DNA of 64,000 bases from Rhizobiales bacterium UBA1912 (GTDB lineage: Bacteria > Pseudomonadota > Alphaproteobacteria > Rhizobiales > Devosiaceae): contig DDGC01000028.1 in the NCBI GenBank assembly GCA_002337455.1, positions 124,001 to 188,000 on the forward strand, read 5' to 3'. Both the position numbers and the translations under genes were made by a program. Every line of letters starts with the position of its first letter. Positions within the stretch are counted from its first letter, which is position 1. Below are positions 54,102 to 61,752 of this stretch, in pieces. The notes beneath the pieces were generated by a model. It saw only the letters and a program-made list of their open reading frames with translations, made no database searches and was not told where the DNA came from.

Positions 54102-55019
54102 ATGGTTGAAACCCTCAAAGTCTTCCTGCGCAACCGCAAGGCCGCCTTCGGGCTCCTCATCGTCCTCGCCTATGTGGCGGTCGCCATCTTCGGGCCGATG
54201 ATCCTCGGCGCCGATCCCATGGCGCGGGTGGGACGCCCACACATGTCGCCAGACGGCGAAGCGTTGATGGGCACGACGCGGATGGGCCGCGACGTCTTTT
54301 CGCAACTGATCCACGGCACGCGCACGTCGCTGGCCGTCGGGTTTTTCGCCGGGCTTCTGGTGGTCATCATCGGCACAGTTCTCGGCATCGCCGCAGGCTA
54401 TTTCGGCGGGTTGATCGACGAGGTCATCAATTTCTGCACCAATGTCGTCCTCGTCATCCCCCAGCTTCCGCTGCTGCTGGTCATCGCGGCCTTCGTGGGC
54501 CAGACCTCGCCGTTCGTCATCGCCATCATCATCGGGGTGACCTCCTGGGCGTGGGGAGCGCGGGTCACGCGCGCCCAGACCATGACGCTGCGGCAACGCG
54601 AGTATATCCAGGCGTCCGAGTTGATCGGCGAACCGGCCCACCGGATGATCTTTGTCGAGCTGCTGCCCAACCTGCTCTCGATCATCGGGTTCAATTTCAT
54701 CGGCTCGGTCACCTACACGATCATCACGCAGGCAACGCTCGAATTTCTGGGCCTGGGCAATCCCATGTCGGTCTCGTGGGGCACGATGCTCTATCACGCC
54801 CAGAATTCCTCGGCGATTACCGTTGGGGCGTGGTGGGAAGTGCTGGCGCCGGCAGTCGCGGTGGCCGGTATCGGCATCGGTCTTTCGCTCCTTAATTTCG
54901 GGGTCGACGAAATCTCCAACCCACGCCTTCGGACGCTCGGCACCATCGCGGCCGCCGCCAAGGCACAGGAAAAGCTCGACCGCCAGCGCGCGGCCGGCAA
55001 GCTGGAGGTGGCACAATGA
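54102..55019 (+). CDS. ABC transporter permease, DppC family (probable chito-oligosaccharide importer)
   Basis: The 305-residue permease has the DppC N-terminal cytoplasmic start (VFLRNRKAAFGLLIVL), about six membrane helices and the EAA loop (RQREYIQASELIGEPAHRMI). The periplasmic loop shows GTTRMGRD-like residues (LMGTTRMGRDVFSQ) typical of DppC. The ATG at 54102 is 4 bases after the previous stop. It overlaps the following ATPase gene by 4 bases. Confidence 0.88.
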   Translation: MVETLKVFLRNRKAAFGLLIVLAYVAVAIFGPMILGADPMARVGRPHMSPDGEALMGTTRMGRDVFSQLIHGTRTSLAVGFFAGLLVVIIGTVLGIAAGYFGGLIDEVINFCTNVVLVIPQLPLLLVIAAFVGQTSPFVIAIIIGVTSWAWGARVTRAQTMTLRQREYIQASELIGEPAHRMIFVELLPNLLSIIGFNFIGSVTYTIITQATLEFLGLGNPMSVSWGTMLYHAQNSSAITVGAWWEVLAPAVAVAGIGIGLSLLNFGVDEISNPRLRTLGTIAAAAKAQEKLDRQRAAGKLEVAQ

Positions 55020-55813
55020 GCGCTCTGGTTTCAGTTCGTGACCTGCAGGTCGATTATCTCACCGGCAAGGGCCTGTTCACCGCCGTCAAAGGTGTCGATT
55101 TCGACATCGGGCAGGGCGAAGTGATGGGGCTGGCCGGCGAGTCGGGCTGCGGGAAATCGACGATTGCGTTTTCCCTGATGCGGCTGCACCGTCCGCCCGC
55201 CATCATTTCCAGGGGCACCATAATCATCAATGGCGAGGACGTTCTCGCCATGCCGCTTGCCAAGCTCGAAAAATGGCGCTGGTCTTCGGTTTCCATGGTG
55301 TTTCAAAGCGCCATGAACTCGCTCAACCCTGTGCTGACGCTGTTCGAACAGTTCCGCGACATGCTGGCTCGCCACACCGGGCTTTCCAAACCGGAAATCC
55401 GGGCGCGGGCCGAAGAGCTCTTGAAGCTGGTCGGTATCTCCGCCGCGCGGCTCGATGATTACCCGCACCAACTCTCGGGCGGCATGCGCCAGCGCGTCGT
55501 TCTGGCCATGGCGCTGGCGCTCAACCCCAAGCTGATCGTCATGGACGAGCCCACAACGGCGCTCGATGTGGTGGTGCAGCGCGAAATCCTGCAGGAAATC
55601 ATGGCGCTCAAGGCGCAGTTCGGGTTTTCGATCCTGTTCATCACCCACGATCTGGCGCTGATGAGCCAGTTTGCCGACAGGATCGCGGTGATGCTGGAGG
55701 GTCAGATCGTCGAACACGCGTCCACCGCCAGCGTCGTTTCCGATCCGCAGCACGAATATACGCGCAAACTCTGGGACGCGATGCCGAAAATTGCCGTGAG
55801 GGAGGCAAGCTGA
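55016..55813 (+). CDS. ABC transporter ATP-binding protein, DppD family
   Basis: The 265-residue ATPase has Walker A GESGCGKST (about 39-47), the Q-loop in MVFQSAMNSLNP, signature LSGGMRQR, Walker B IVMDEPTTALD and switch His in ITHD. It is shorter than typical DppD/OppD (about 330) and stops soon after EYTRKLWDAMP. It therefore lacks the C-terminal iron-sulfur or oligopeptide extension of peptide importers, which fits a sugar importer. It forms a heterodimer with the next ATPase. Confidence 0.87.
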   Translation: MSALVSVRDLQVDYLTGKGLFTAVKGVDFDIGQGEVMGLAGESGCGKSTIAFSLMRLHRPPAIISRGTIIINGEDVLAMPLAKLEKWRWSSVSMVFQSAMNSLNPVLTLFEQFRDMLARHTGLSKPEIRARAEELLKLVGISAARLDDYPHQLSGGMRQRVVLAMALALNPKLIVMDEPTTALDVVVQREILQEIMALKAQFGFSILFITHDLALMSQFADRIAVMLEGQIVEHASTASVVSDPQHEYTRKLWDAMPKIAVREAS

Positions 55814-56757
55814 TGACCGATACCCCGCTTCTCGAAATCGACAACGCGTCGAAGGTCTTTCATCTCAAACCCATGTTCGGGGCCGGCAAGGAGGTCGTGG
55901 CGATGCGTAACGTGTCGCTGTCGATCCACAAGGGCAGGGCGCTGGCTGTCGTGGGCGAATCGGGCTCGGGCAAATCGACGATCGGGCGCGCCGTAACGCG
56001 GCTGTTCCAGCTTTCGGAAGGCGAAGTCCGGTTCAAGGGGCGCAATATCGCCGACATTCATGGCCGCACCGATGAGCTGGCCTATTCGCAGGCCGTGCAG
56101 ATGGTGTTTCAGGATCCGTTTGCCGCGCTCAATCCGGCCCACACCATCCGCCACCATCTCGAGCGACCGCTGAAACTGCACAAAAAGCTCGGCGGCAGCG
56201 CGCTGGCCGATGCTGTGAGTGGCGTTCTGGCCGATGTGGAGCTCGATCCTGCAGTAACGCTGGAGAAATACCCGCACGAGCTTTCGGGCGGGCAGCGCCA
56301 GCGCGTCAATCTGGCTCGTGCGCTCGCCGTGGGAGCCGAATTGATCGTTGCGGACGAACCCACATCGATGCTCGATGTGTCGATCCGCAAATCGGTGCTG
56401 GGCCTGATGCAGCGCATGAAAAAGGATCGCGGCATCACATTCCTCTACATCACCCACGATATCGCCACTGCCCATTATCTGGCCGAGGACACCGCAGTGA
56501 TGTTTGGTGGCCAGGTTGTCGAATGGGGGCCGTCTGAAAGCGTGATTTCCAATCCCCAGCACGCCTATACCAAGGTTCTGCTCTCTGCCGTTCCAGACTC
56601 CAATGTCCGGTTCGTTGCCGATGCGGATGGGGGCAAGGCTTTTGCCGAGAACGTCGAGAAGGTGCGCACGCTGGCCCGCAAGGCCGCGGGCTTGCCCGTC
56701 GAGGTCGAGCCGGGGCATTTTGTGCGCCACAGATTTCAGGATATGGACGCCGCCTGA
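55813..56757 (+). CDS. ABC transporter ATP-binding protein, DppF family
   Basis: The 314-residue ATPase has Walker A GESGSGKST (about 54-62), VFQDPFAALNP, signature LSGGQRQR, Walker B LIVADEPTSMLD and ITHD. The C-terminal region (about 245-314) follows the family pattern HAYTKVLLSAVP. The start overlaps the preceding stop by one base and its own stop overlaps the GNAT gene in TGATG, so six genes from 54102 are tightly coupled. Confidence 0.88.
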   Translation: MTDTPLLEIDNASKVFHLKPMFGAGKEVVAMRNVSLSIHKGRALAVVGESGSGKSTIGRAVTRLFQLSEGEVRFKGRNIADIHGRTDELAYSQAVQMVFQDPFAALNPAHTIRHHLERPLKLHKKLGGSALADAVSGVLADVELDPAVTLEKYPHELSGGQRQRVNLARALAVGAELIVADEPTSMLDVSIRKSVLGLMQRMKKDRGITFLYITHDIATAHYLAEDTAVMFGGQVVEWGPSESVISNPQHAYTKVLLSAVPDSNVRFVADADGGKAFAENVEKVRTLARKAAGLPVEVEPGHFVRHRFQDMDAA

Positions 56758-57218
56758 TGGACCTTCTCGTTCGCCTTTACGATCTTCCCCGCTACGATTA
56801 TTCACGCGTTGCGGGGCAGGGCACCACCCTGCGCCGGGCCCTCCCTCCCGAGCGCGGGCTGGTGGCCGATTGGGTCGAAGCGCATTTCTCCCGCCACTGG
56901 CGCAGCGAGGTCGAAGTGGGGTTCTCCCATCAGCCCATCGATGTGTGGCTGGCCACCGATGCGTCCGGCCTTTTGGGTTTTGCCTGTGGCGATGTCACGG
57001 CGCGGGGCTTTTTCGGGCCGACCGGCGTTCTGGAGAGTGCGCGCGGGCGCGGGATCGGTGAAGCTCTCCTGTTTCGGACGCTCGAGGATCTGCGTGACAG
57101 GGGATTTGCCTATGCTGTGATTGGGGATCCGGGGCCGGTCGAGTTCTACAAAAAGAAGCTCGACGCCATGGAAATCCCCAATTCCAGGCCCGGTATCTAC
57201 AAGGACATGCTCAAATAA
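56757..57218 (+). CDS. GNAT-family N-acetyltransferase-like protein
   Basis: The 153-residue protein has the acetyl-CoA binding pattern of GNAT enzymes near residues 92-107 (LESARGRGIGEALLFRTL) and an end typical of the fold (VEFYKKKLDAMEIPNSRPGIYKDML). The substrate is unknown. Because it is translationally coupled to the importer ATPase, it may act on glucosamine or another imported amino sugar, for example to re-acetylate it. That is inference; a protein substrate is also possible. Confidence 0.72.
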   Translation: MDLLVRLYDLPRYDYSRVAGQGTTLRRALPPERGLVADWVEAHFSRHWRSEVEVGFSHQPIDVWLATDASGLLGFACGDVTARGFFGPTGVLESARGRGIGEALLFRTLEDLRDRGFAYAVIGDPGPVEFYKKKLDAMEIPNSRPGIYKDMLK

Positions 57219-57703
57219 TGGACCTTTACGCCCTCAATCCCTTTGCCAATGACCCCGACCGCCACGCCATCTGGGAAATGCTGGTGGCGCGCGACATCGA
57301 GGCGTTTCTGGCCTGCGACTGGTCGATGGTCGAACCCGATTTCGCCGCCGACCGCTTCTTGGGCGTCGACGGCAAGGCGTCAGCCAACCCCGACGAGTGG
57401 CGCATCAGTTTCCCGACGCTGGAAACCTATAGCGTTTCATGGCTGGCGGGTGCCCGCGATTTCGCCCCACGGGCCGACATTGAAACGGCGCGGGCCGGAG
57501 TGTTCGGGGCAACGCGCCTCAATGAAATCGAAATCACGGGCGAGCGGGCGCTGGCTCACAAGAAGTTCAACGGCAAGGTCGAAATGAAGGACGGCACATT
57601 CGACGTGCTGGACTGGCAATCGGTCTATACGCTGGCGCGGATCGAGGGGGCGTGGAAACTCACAGGATTTATCGGGTATCTGCCCTATTCGATGGGCAGC
57701 TAG
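57218..57703 (+). CDS. NTF2/SnoaL-like protein of unknown function
   Basis: The 161-residue protein reads as a cone-shaped alpha+beta fold of the NTF2/SnoaL type (IEAFLACDWSMVEPDFA, ARIEGAWKLTGFIGYLP). I recognise no catalytic residues. It overlaps the GNAT gene by one base and closes the importer operon, so it probably has a linked but accessory role in handling the sugar. No signal peptide or membrane segment is seen. Confidence 0.6.
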   Translation: MDLYALNPFANDPDRHAIWEMLVARDIEAFLACDWSMVEPDFAADRFLGVDGKASANPDEWRISFPTLETYSVSWLAGARDFAPRADIETARAGVFGATRLNEIEITGERALAHKKFNGKVEMKDGTFDVLDWQSVYTLARIEGAWKLTGFIGYLPYSMGS

Positions 57704-57777
57704 ACCTCGGGATCGCTGCGCCCGCAGCTCCATTCTTGAGTGGCGTGCCCCACCCAAATCACTCAGCCCAGATCGCA

Positions 57778-57795
57778 AACGGAACAAAATCCGTT
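57778..57795 (+). promoter_or_regulatory. Inverted repeat upstream of the osmoprotectant operon
   Basis: AACGGA-ACAAAA-TCCGTT is a perfect 6-6-6 dyad about 95 bases before the next gene. It could be an operator of the osmoprotectant importer or a weak end signal of the preceding operon. There is no T-run. Confidence 0.4.
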
Positions 57796-57890
57796 CACGA
57801 TTATTTCTCGTTTCAGGGGTGGTCATCCGAGCGTCAGCCTGTAGGTTATGCGCTGGAAAACAAGACCAGAGCCAGACCGGGAGAAAATCC

Positions 57891-58796
57891 GTGAAATTGC
57901 TTTCCATCATTGCTGGTGCGGCCGTTACCGCCGCGCTGACCACAACCGCCTATGGGCAGGTCGTCGTATCGTCCAAGATCGATACCGAGGGCGGTGTTCT
58001 GGGCAACATCATCCTGCAGATGCTGCAGGCCAACGACATCGAGACCGAAGACCGCATTCAGCTTGGCGCGACGCCAATCGTGCGCGAGGCAATCGCCGCG
58101 GGTCAGATCGACATCTACCCCGAATATACGGGGAATGGCGCCTTCTTTTTCGGTCTGACGGAAGAGGAAGTCTGGAACGACGCGCAGGCCGGGTTTGACC
58201 GGGTTGCAGAAATGGACCTCCAGGAAAACGGCGTCGTCTGGCTCACGCCTTCGCCCGCCAACAACACCTGGGCTATCGCTGTGCGCTCGGACGTTGCCGA
58301 GGAAAATTCTCTGGCGACCATGTCGGACTTTGGGGGTTACATCGCCGATGGCGGTGAGATCATCCTTGCCGCTTCGAGCGAGTTCGTCACATCGCCCGCC
58401 GCGCTCCCTGCCTTTCAGGAGGCTTACGGGTTCGAGCTCACCTCCGACCAGCTGATCCAGCTTTCGGGTGGCGATACGGCGGCGACCATTTCGGCTGCCG
58501 CCAACCAGACCTCGGGCGCCAATGCGGCCATGGTCTATGGCACCGATGGCGGCATCGCGCCGTCCGGCCTCGTCGTCATGGATGACGATATGGGTGTGCA
58601 GCCGGTCTATGCGCCCGCGCCGATCATTCGCGAAGCTGTGCTCGAAGAATATCCGCAGATCGAGGAGATCCTCGCGCCGGTGTTCGAGGGCCTGACGCTC
58701 GAAGTGCTGCAGGACCTCAATGGTCGCGTGCAGGTGGGAGGCGAGCCCGCCGGGGCTGTCGCAGAATCCTACCTGACCGAAAACGGCTTCCTCTAG
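57891..58796 (+). CDS. Periplasmic glycine betaine/choline-binding protein (OsmF/OpuCC-like)
   Basis: The 301-residue protein starts at GTG with GGGAG 7 bases upstream and has a signal peptide (cleaved near TAYGQ). It belongs to the OpuAC-type substrate-binding family; IDIYPEYTGNGAFFF is the typical block of OsmF/OpuCC/ProX-like proteins. These bind betaine, choline or related quaternary amines, and some members bind ergothioneine. The aromatic cage cannot be assigned by eye. It leads a four-gene operon with two permeases and an ATPase. Confidence 0.85.
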   Translation: MKLLSIIAGAAVTAALTTTAYGQVVVSSKIDTEGGVLGNIILQMLQANDIETEDRIQLGATPIVREAIAAGQIDIYPEYTGNGAFFFGLTEEEVWNDAQAGFDRVAEMDLQENGVVWLTPSPANNTWAIAVRSDVAEENSLATMSDFGGYIADGGEIILAASSEFVTSPAALPAFQEAYGFELTSDQLIQLSGGDTAATISAAANQTSGANAAMVYGTDGGIAPSGLVVMDDDMGVQPVYAPAPIIREAVLEEYPQIEEILAPVFEGLTLEVLQDLNGRVQVGGEPAGAVAESYLTENGFL

Positions 58797-58803
58797 GGGA
58801 GGA

Positions 58804-58831
58804 GGGGCCGCGCCTGACCGGTTGCGGCCCC
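58804..58831 (+). other. Intergenic hairpin between binding-protein and permease genes
   Basis: GGGGCCGC (58804-58811) pairs perfectly with GCGGCCCC (58824-58831) across 12 bases. The left arm overlaps GGAGGAGGGG, the only good ribosome-binding sequence before the permease gene. It is therefore placed to affect permease translation. Confidence 0.65.
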
Positions 58832-58838
58832 GATCGTT

Positions 58839-60023
58839 TTGACGGCACTCGCCCGGGGCGGGACCTATCCGTTACGCATCGACAAACTCGGAGTGGTGGT
58901 TGCCGCTTTGGGTTTGTCTGCGCTCGCTTTTCAATCCTTCCTGATCTTTCGCGCCAACCGCATCGTGCCCGGTGAAGCCGTTCCCGCATGGGACGCAATG
59001 GGTGCGGGCGGCGTTGCGCTTTATGCCGGGCTTGGTGTTGCCCTGCTGGTCCTGTTGCTCAAGACCCCGCTTGCCGTCCGGCTGGCGGTCTCGAGCCTCG
59101 CCCTTGTCGCATTGGCGCTCGCTGTGGGTATCGGCTCCAGCGCACTGATCCCGGAAGGCGATACCTATGCCCGCGTCTCGCCCGGTTCGGGCGTGTGGAT
59201 CATGGTGTTCGCCTTTGCGCTGGCGTTAACCGATGCGCTGGCGCGGCTCAGGCTGGGGCCATTCGCCCGCGTCGGTATTCTCATTGCCGTCGCTCTCGTG
59301 CTCTGGGGCATTCTGGCATCCGGGCTATGGGATGATCTTGCGGTGATGCGCGAGTATCAAAGCCGCCAGTCAGCGTTCTTTGCGCAATTGCAAATCCATC
59401 TGTTCCTCGCCTTCGGGGCGGTGACAGCGGCCGTTGTGGTCGGGGTGCCGGTCGGTATCGTCTGCTATCGCATACCCCGGGTCCGGGCCGGCATCCTTGG
59501 CAGCCTCAATGTCGTCCAGACAGTGCCCTCGATTGCGCTGTTCGGCCTGTTGATCGCCCCCATGGCGTGGGTGGGCGCCAACATCCCCGGCGCGCGCGAA
59601 CTGGGGATCGGCGGCATCGGGTATGCCCCGGCGTTTCTCGCCCTGTTTGCCTATTCGCTGTTGCCGATTGTTTCCAATACCGTCGTCGGGCTTGATGGCG
59701 TGCCGCGCGATGCAAACGAAGCGGCGCGCGGCATGGGCATGACCGACAGCCAGCGCATGACCGGCGTACTGTTGCCGCTGGCCTTCCCCGTCATCCTCAC
59801 GGGCATCCGCATTATCCTCGTGCAAAATATCGGGTTGGCGGTCATTGCCGGGCTGATCGGGGGCGGGGGGCTTGGCACCTTCGTGTTCCAGGGCATTTCG
59901 CAAACCGCTATGCCGCTCGTTCTGCTCGGCGCGATCCCCGCCGTCGCCATGGCGTTCGCCGCGGCCATCGTGCTCGACGCCGGGGTGGAATTGAGCCAGG
60001 GCCGCCAGAGGGCAAGACCATGA
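58839..60023 (+). CDS. Osmoprotectant ABC transporter permease with extra N-terminal membrane domain
   Basis: The 394-residue permease has an N-terminal block of about five hydrophobic segments (residues 15-170) followed by the canonical OpuC/ProW-like permease domain (about 180-385) with the EAA loop in ARGMGMTDSQRMTGVLLP. Extended forms of this kind occur in the YehW/OsmW-type systems. A stop at 58815 limits the start; TTG 58839 is the first usable codon but lacks a close ribosome site, and GTG 58893 is an alternative. It overlaps the ATPase gene by 4 bases. Confidence 0.83.
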   Translation: MTALARGGTYPLRIDKLGVVVAALGLSALAFQSFLIFRANRIVPGEAVPAWDAMGAGGVALYAGLGVALLVLLLKTPLAVRLAVSSLALVALALAVGIGSSALIPEGDTYARVSPGSGVWIMVFAFALALTDALARLRLGPFARVGILIAVALVLWGILASGLWDDLAVMREYQSRQSAFFAQLQIHLFLAFGAVTAAVVVGVPVGIVCYRIPRVRAGILGSLNVVQTVPSIALFGLLIAPMAWVGANIPGARELGIGGIGYAPAFLALFAYSLLPIVSNTVVGLDGVPRDANEAARGMGMTDSQRMTGVLLPLAFPVILTGIRIILVQNIGLAVIAGLIGGGGLGTFVFQGISQTAMPLVLLGAIPAVAMAFAAAIVLDAGVELSQGRQRARP

Positions 60024-60955
60024 TCGAAATCGACCATCTCACCAAGACCTATGACGGCCGCGCCGTTGTCGATGATGTGACGCTCTCCATCCCGAGCCGG
60101 GAAATTGTCGCCATCGTCGGCACCTCGGGCTCGGGCAAGACGACGCTGTTGCGCATGATCAACCGGCTGGTCGAACCCAGCGCCGGTGCCATCCGCATCG
60201 ACGGCCGCGATACACACGATCTGCCCCCGTACGAGTTGCGCCGCCAGATCGGCTACGCCATTCAGGGGCACGGGTTGTTTCCGCACCGCGACGTCGCGCA
60301 CAATATCGGCACCGTCCCGCGCCTTTTGGGCTGGGACAAATCCAAGATTTCCGCCCGGGTCGACGAGCTTCTGGACATGTTCCAGCTCGAACCCGATCAA
60401 TACCGCTCCCGTATGCCGCACGAGCTGTCGGGCGGCCAGAAGCAGCGCGTCGGCGTGGCCCGCGCGCTTGCAGCGGGGCCGTTGGTGCTGCTCATGGACG
60501 AGCCGTTCGGCGCGCTCGATCCCATCATCCGCGCCAAGGCGCAGGCCGATCTCGTCGAAATCCAGCAGCGGTTGGGCACCACTGTCGTCCTCGTCACCCA
60601 CGACATGGACGAAGCGATAAGGCTCGGTGACCGCATCGCGGTGATGAGCGAGGGCAAGGTTTTGCAATACGCCTCGCCCCAGGAGATCATTGCCAACCCG
60701 GTCGATGATTTCGTCGAGGCGATGCTGGGGTCGGGGGACAAGGCATTCCGCCTTTTGACCCTCGATCATGTGTCCTCGGTGGTCGAGCCGGGCGAGGCCG
60801 AAGGCTCGCCGGTCGACACCCATCTGTCGCTGCGCGACGCTTATTCGGAAATGCTGTGGTCGCAGCGCCCGGCGCTGCCGGTCACCAAAGACGGCGCGCC
60901 GGTGGGCATCGTCACCCGCGCGGCGCTGGAAAAACGGGCAGCGCGGCCGCAATGA
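60020..60955 (+). CDS. Osmoprotectant ABC transporter ATP-binding protein (OpuCA/OsmV-like)
   Basis: The 311-residue ATPase has Walker A GTSGSGKTT (about 34-42), signature LSGGQKQR, Walker B LLMDEPFGALD and the switch His in VTHDMDEA. A C-terminal CBS-like segment (about 255-310; ALPVTKDGAPVGIVTR) is present but only one clear copy is seen, where OpuA-type ATPases have two. CBS domains gate these transporters by ionic strength. It overlaps both neighbours by 4 bases. Confidence 0.88.
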   Translation: MIEIDHLTKTYDGRAVVDDVTLSIPSREIVAIVGTSGSGKTTLLRMINRLVEPSAGAIRIDGRDTHDLPPYELRRQIGYAIQGHGLFPHRDVAHNIGTVPRLLGWDKSKISARVDELLDMFQLEPDQYRSRMPHELSGGQKQRVGVARALAAGPLVLLMDEPFGALDPIIRAKAQADLVEIQQRLGTTVVLVTHDMDEAIRLGDRIAVMSEGKVLQYASPQEIIANPVDDFVEAMLGSGDKAFRLLTLDHVSSVVEPGEAEGSPVDTHLSLRDAYSEMLWSQRPALPVTKDGAPVGIVTRAALEKRAARPQ

Positions 60956-61689
60956 AGATCGGGCTCATCATCCGGCTGGTGGTTCTTGTGCTGCTCGTGG
61001 CGTTCATCGTCATGCCGGAAAGTTTTGCGCCGTTGTTCGCGCCGCTGGTGCGCGAAGGAACGCCGCCGATCTACACCCAGACGACAATCCTCTCGCTCAC
61101 GCTCAGCCATCTGGCCATCGTGGGGTTTGCGACGGTGCTCGCAACGCTGTTTGCGGTCGGGCTGGCAATCCTTGTCACCCGTCCGTTCGGCGAGGAATTC
61201 CTGCCCCTTTCGCGGGCCATCGCCAATATCGGACAGACTTTTCCGCCCGTTGCGGTGCTGGCACTCGCCGTCCCCATGCTCGGGTTCGGCACCGGGCCGA
61301 CGCTGGTGGCGTTGTTTCTCTATGGGCTGTTGCCGATTTTTGAGAACGCCCTGACCGGGCTGACCTCGCTGGCCCCTTCGGTGCGCGAGGCGGCGCGCGG
61401 CACCGGCATGACCGGCTGGCAACGCCTCTCAGGGGTGGAACTGCCCCTGGCCCTGCCCGTCATCCTGGCGGGCATCAGGCTTTCGGCGGTCATTTCGCTC
61501 TCGACCGCCACCATCGGTTCGACCGTCGCGGCGCGCACCTTGGGCGAAGTCATCATCGCCGGGCTGGTGTCGGGCAACACGGCGTTCGTCCTCCAGGGCG
61601 GGCTGATCGTGGGCGCGCTGGCGGTGCTGATCTATGACGGGTTCGTGGGGCTCGAAAAATTCATGGCCCGCCGCATGGGCGGAGTTTAG
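60952..61689 (+). CDS. Osmoprotectant ABC transporter permease, short type (OpuCB/OsmY-W-like)
   Basis: The 245-residue permease has about six membrane helices and the EAA loop ARGTGMTGWQRLSGVELP. It is the partner of the longer permease, giving a heterodimeric channel. Starting at the ATG in ATGA overlapping the ATPase gene gives a normal hydrophobic N-terminus (MKIGLIIRLVVLVLLVA). Its stop codon lies in the left edge of palindromic repeat copy 3. Confidence 0.87.
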   Translation: MKIGLIIRLVVLVLLVAFIVMPESFAPLFAPLVREGTPPIYTQTTILSLTLSHLAIVGFATVLATLFAVGLAILVTRPFGEEFLPLSRAIANIGQTFPPVAVLALAVPMLGFGTGPTLVALFLYGLLPIFENALTGLTSLAPSVREAARGTGMTGWQRLSGVELPLALPVILAGIRLSAVISLSTATIGSTVAARTLGEVIIAGLVSGNTAFVLQGGLIVGALAVLIYDGFVGLEKFMARRMGGV

Positions 61690-61752
61690 AGCGCTTCCAG
61701 AATAAGTGGGAACCGGCTTTTCGGTTCGGAAGCGCGACCACACAAAGTTCTA
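61685..61752. repeat. Palindromic interspersed repeat, copy 3 (inverted; shared terminator)
   Basis: GCGCTTCC (61691-61698) pairs with GGAAGCGC (61728-61735). Inside, GGGAACCG and CGGTTC-type segments pair around AAAAGC. Read on the minus strand it starts AGAACTTTGTG and GGTCGCG, like copies 1 and 2, and ends CTCTAAA. It provides the stop codons of the convergent permease and transglutaminase-like genes. Confidence 0.75.

Noticed and set aside
51377..56757. Dipeptide or oligopeptide importer
   Set aside because: Possible by family alone, but the short DppD without its C-terminal extension, the GH20 enzyme and the ChiS-like kinase favour a chito-oligosaccharide.
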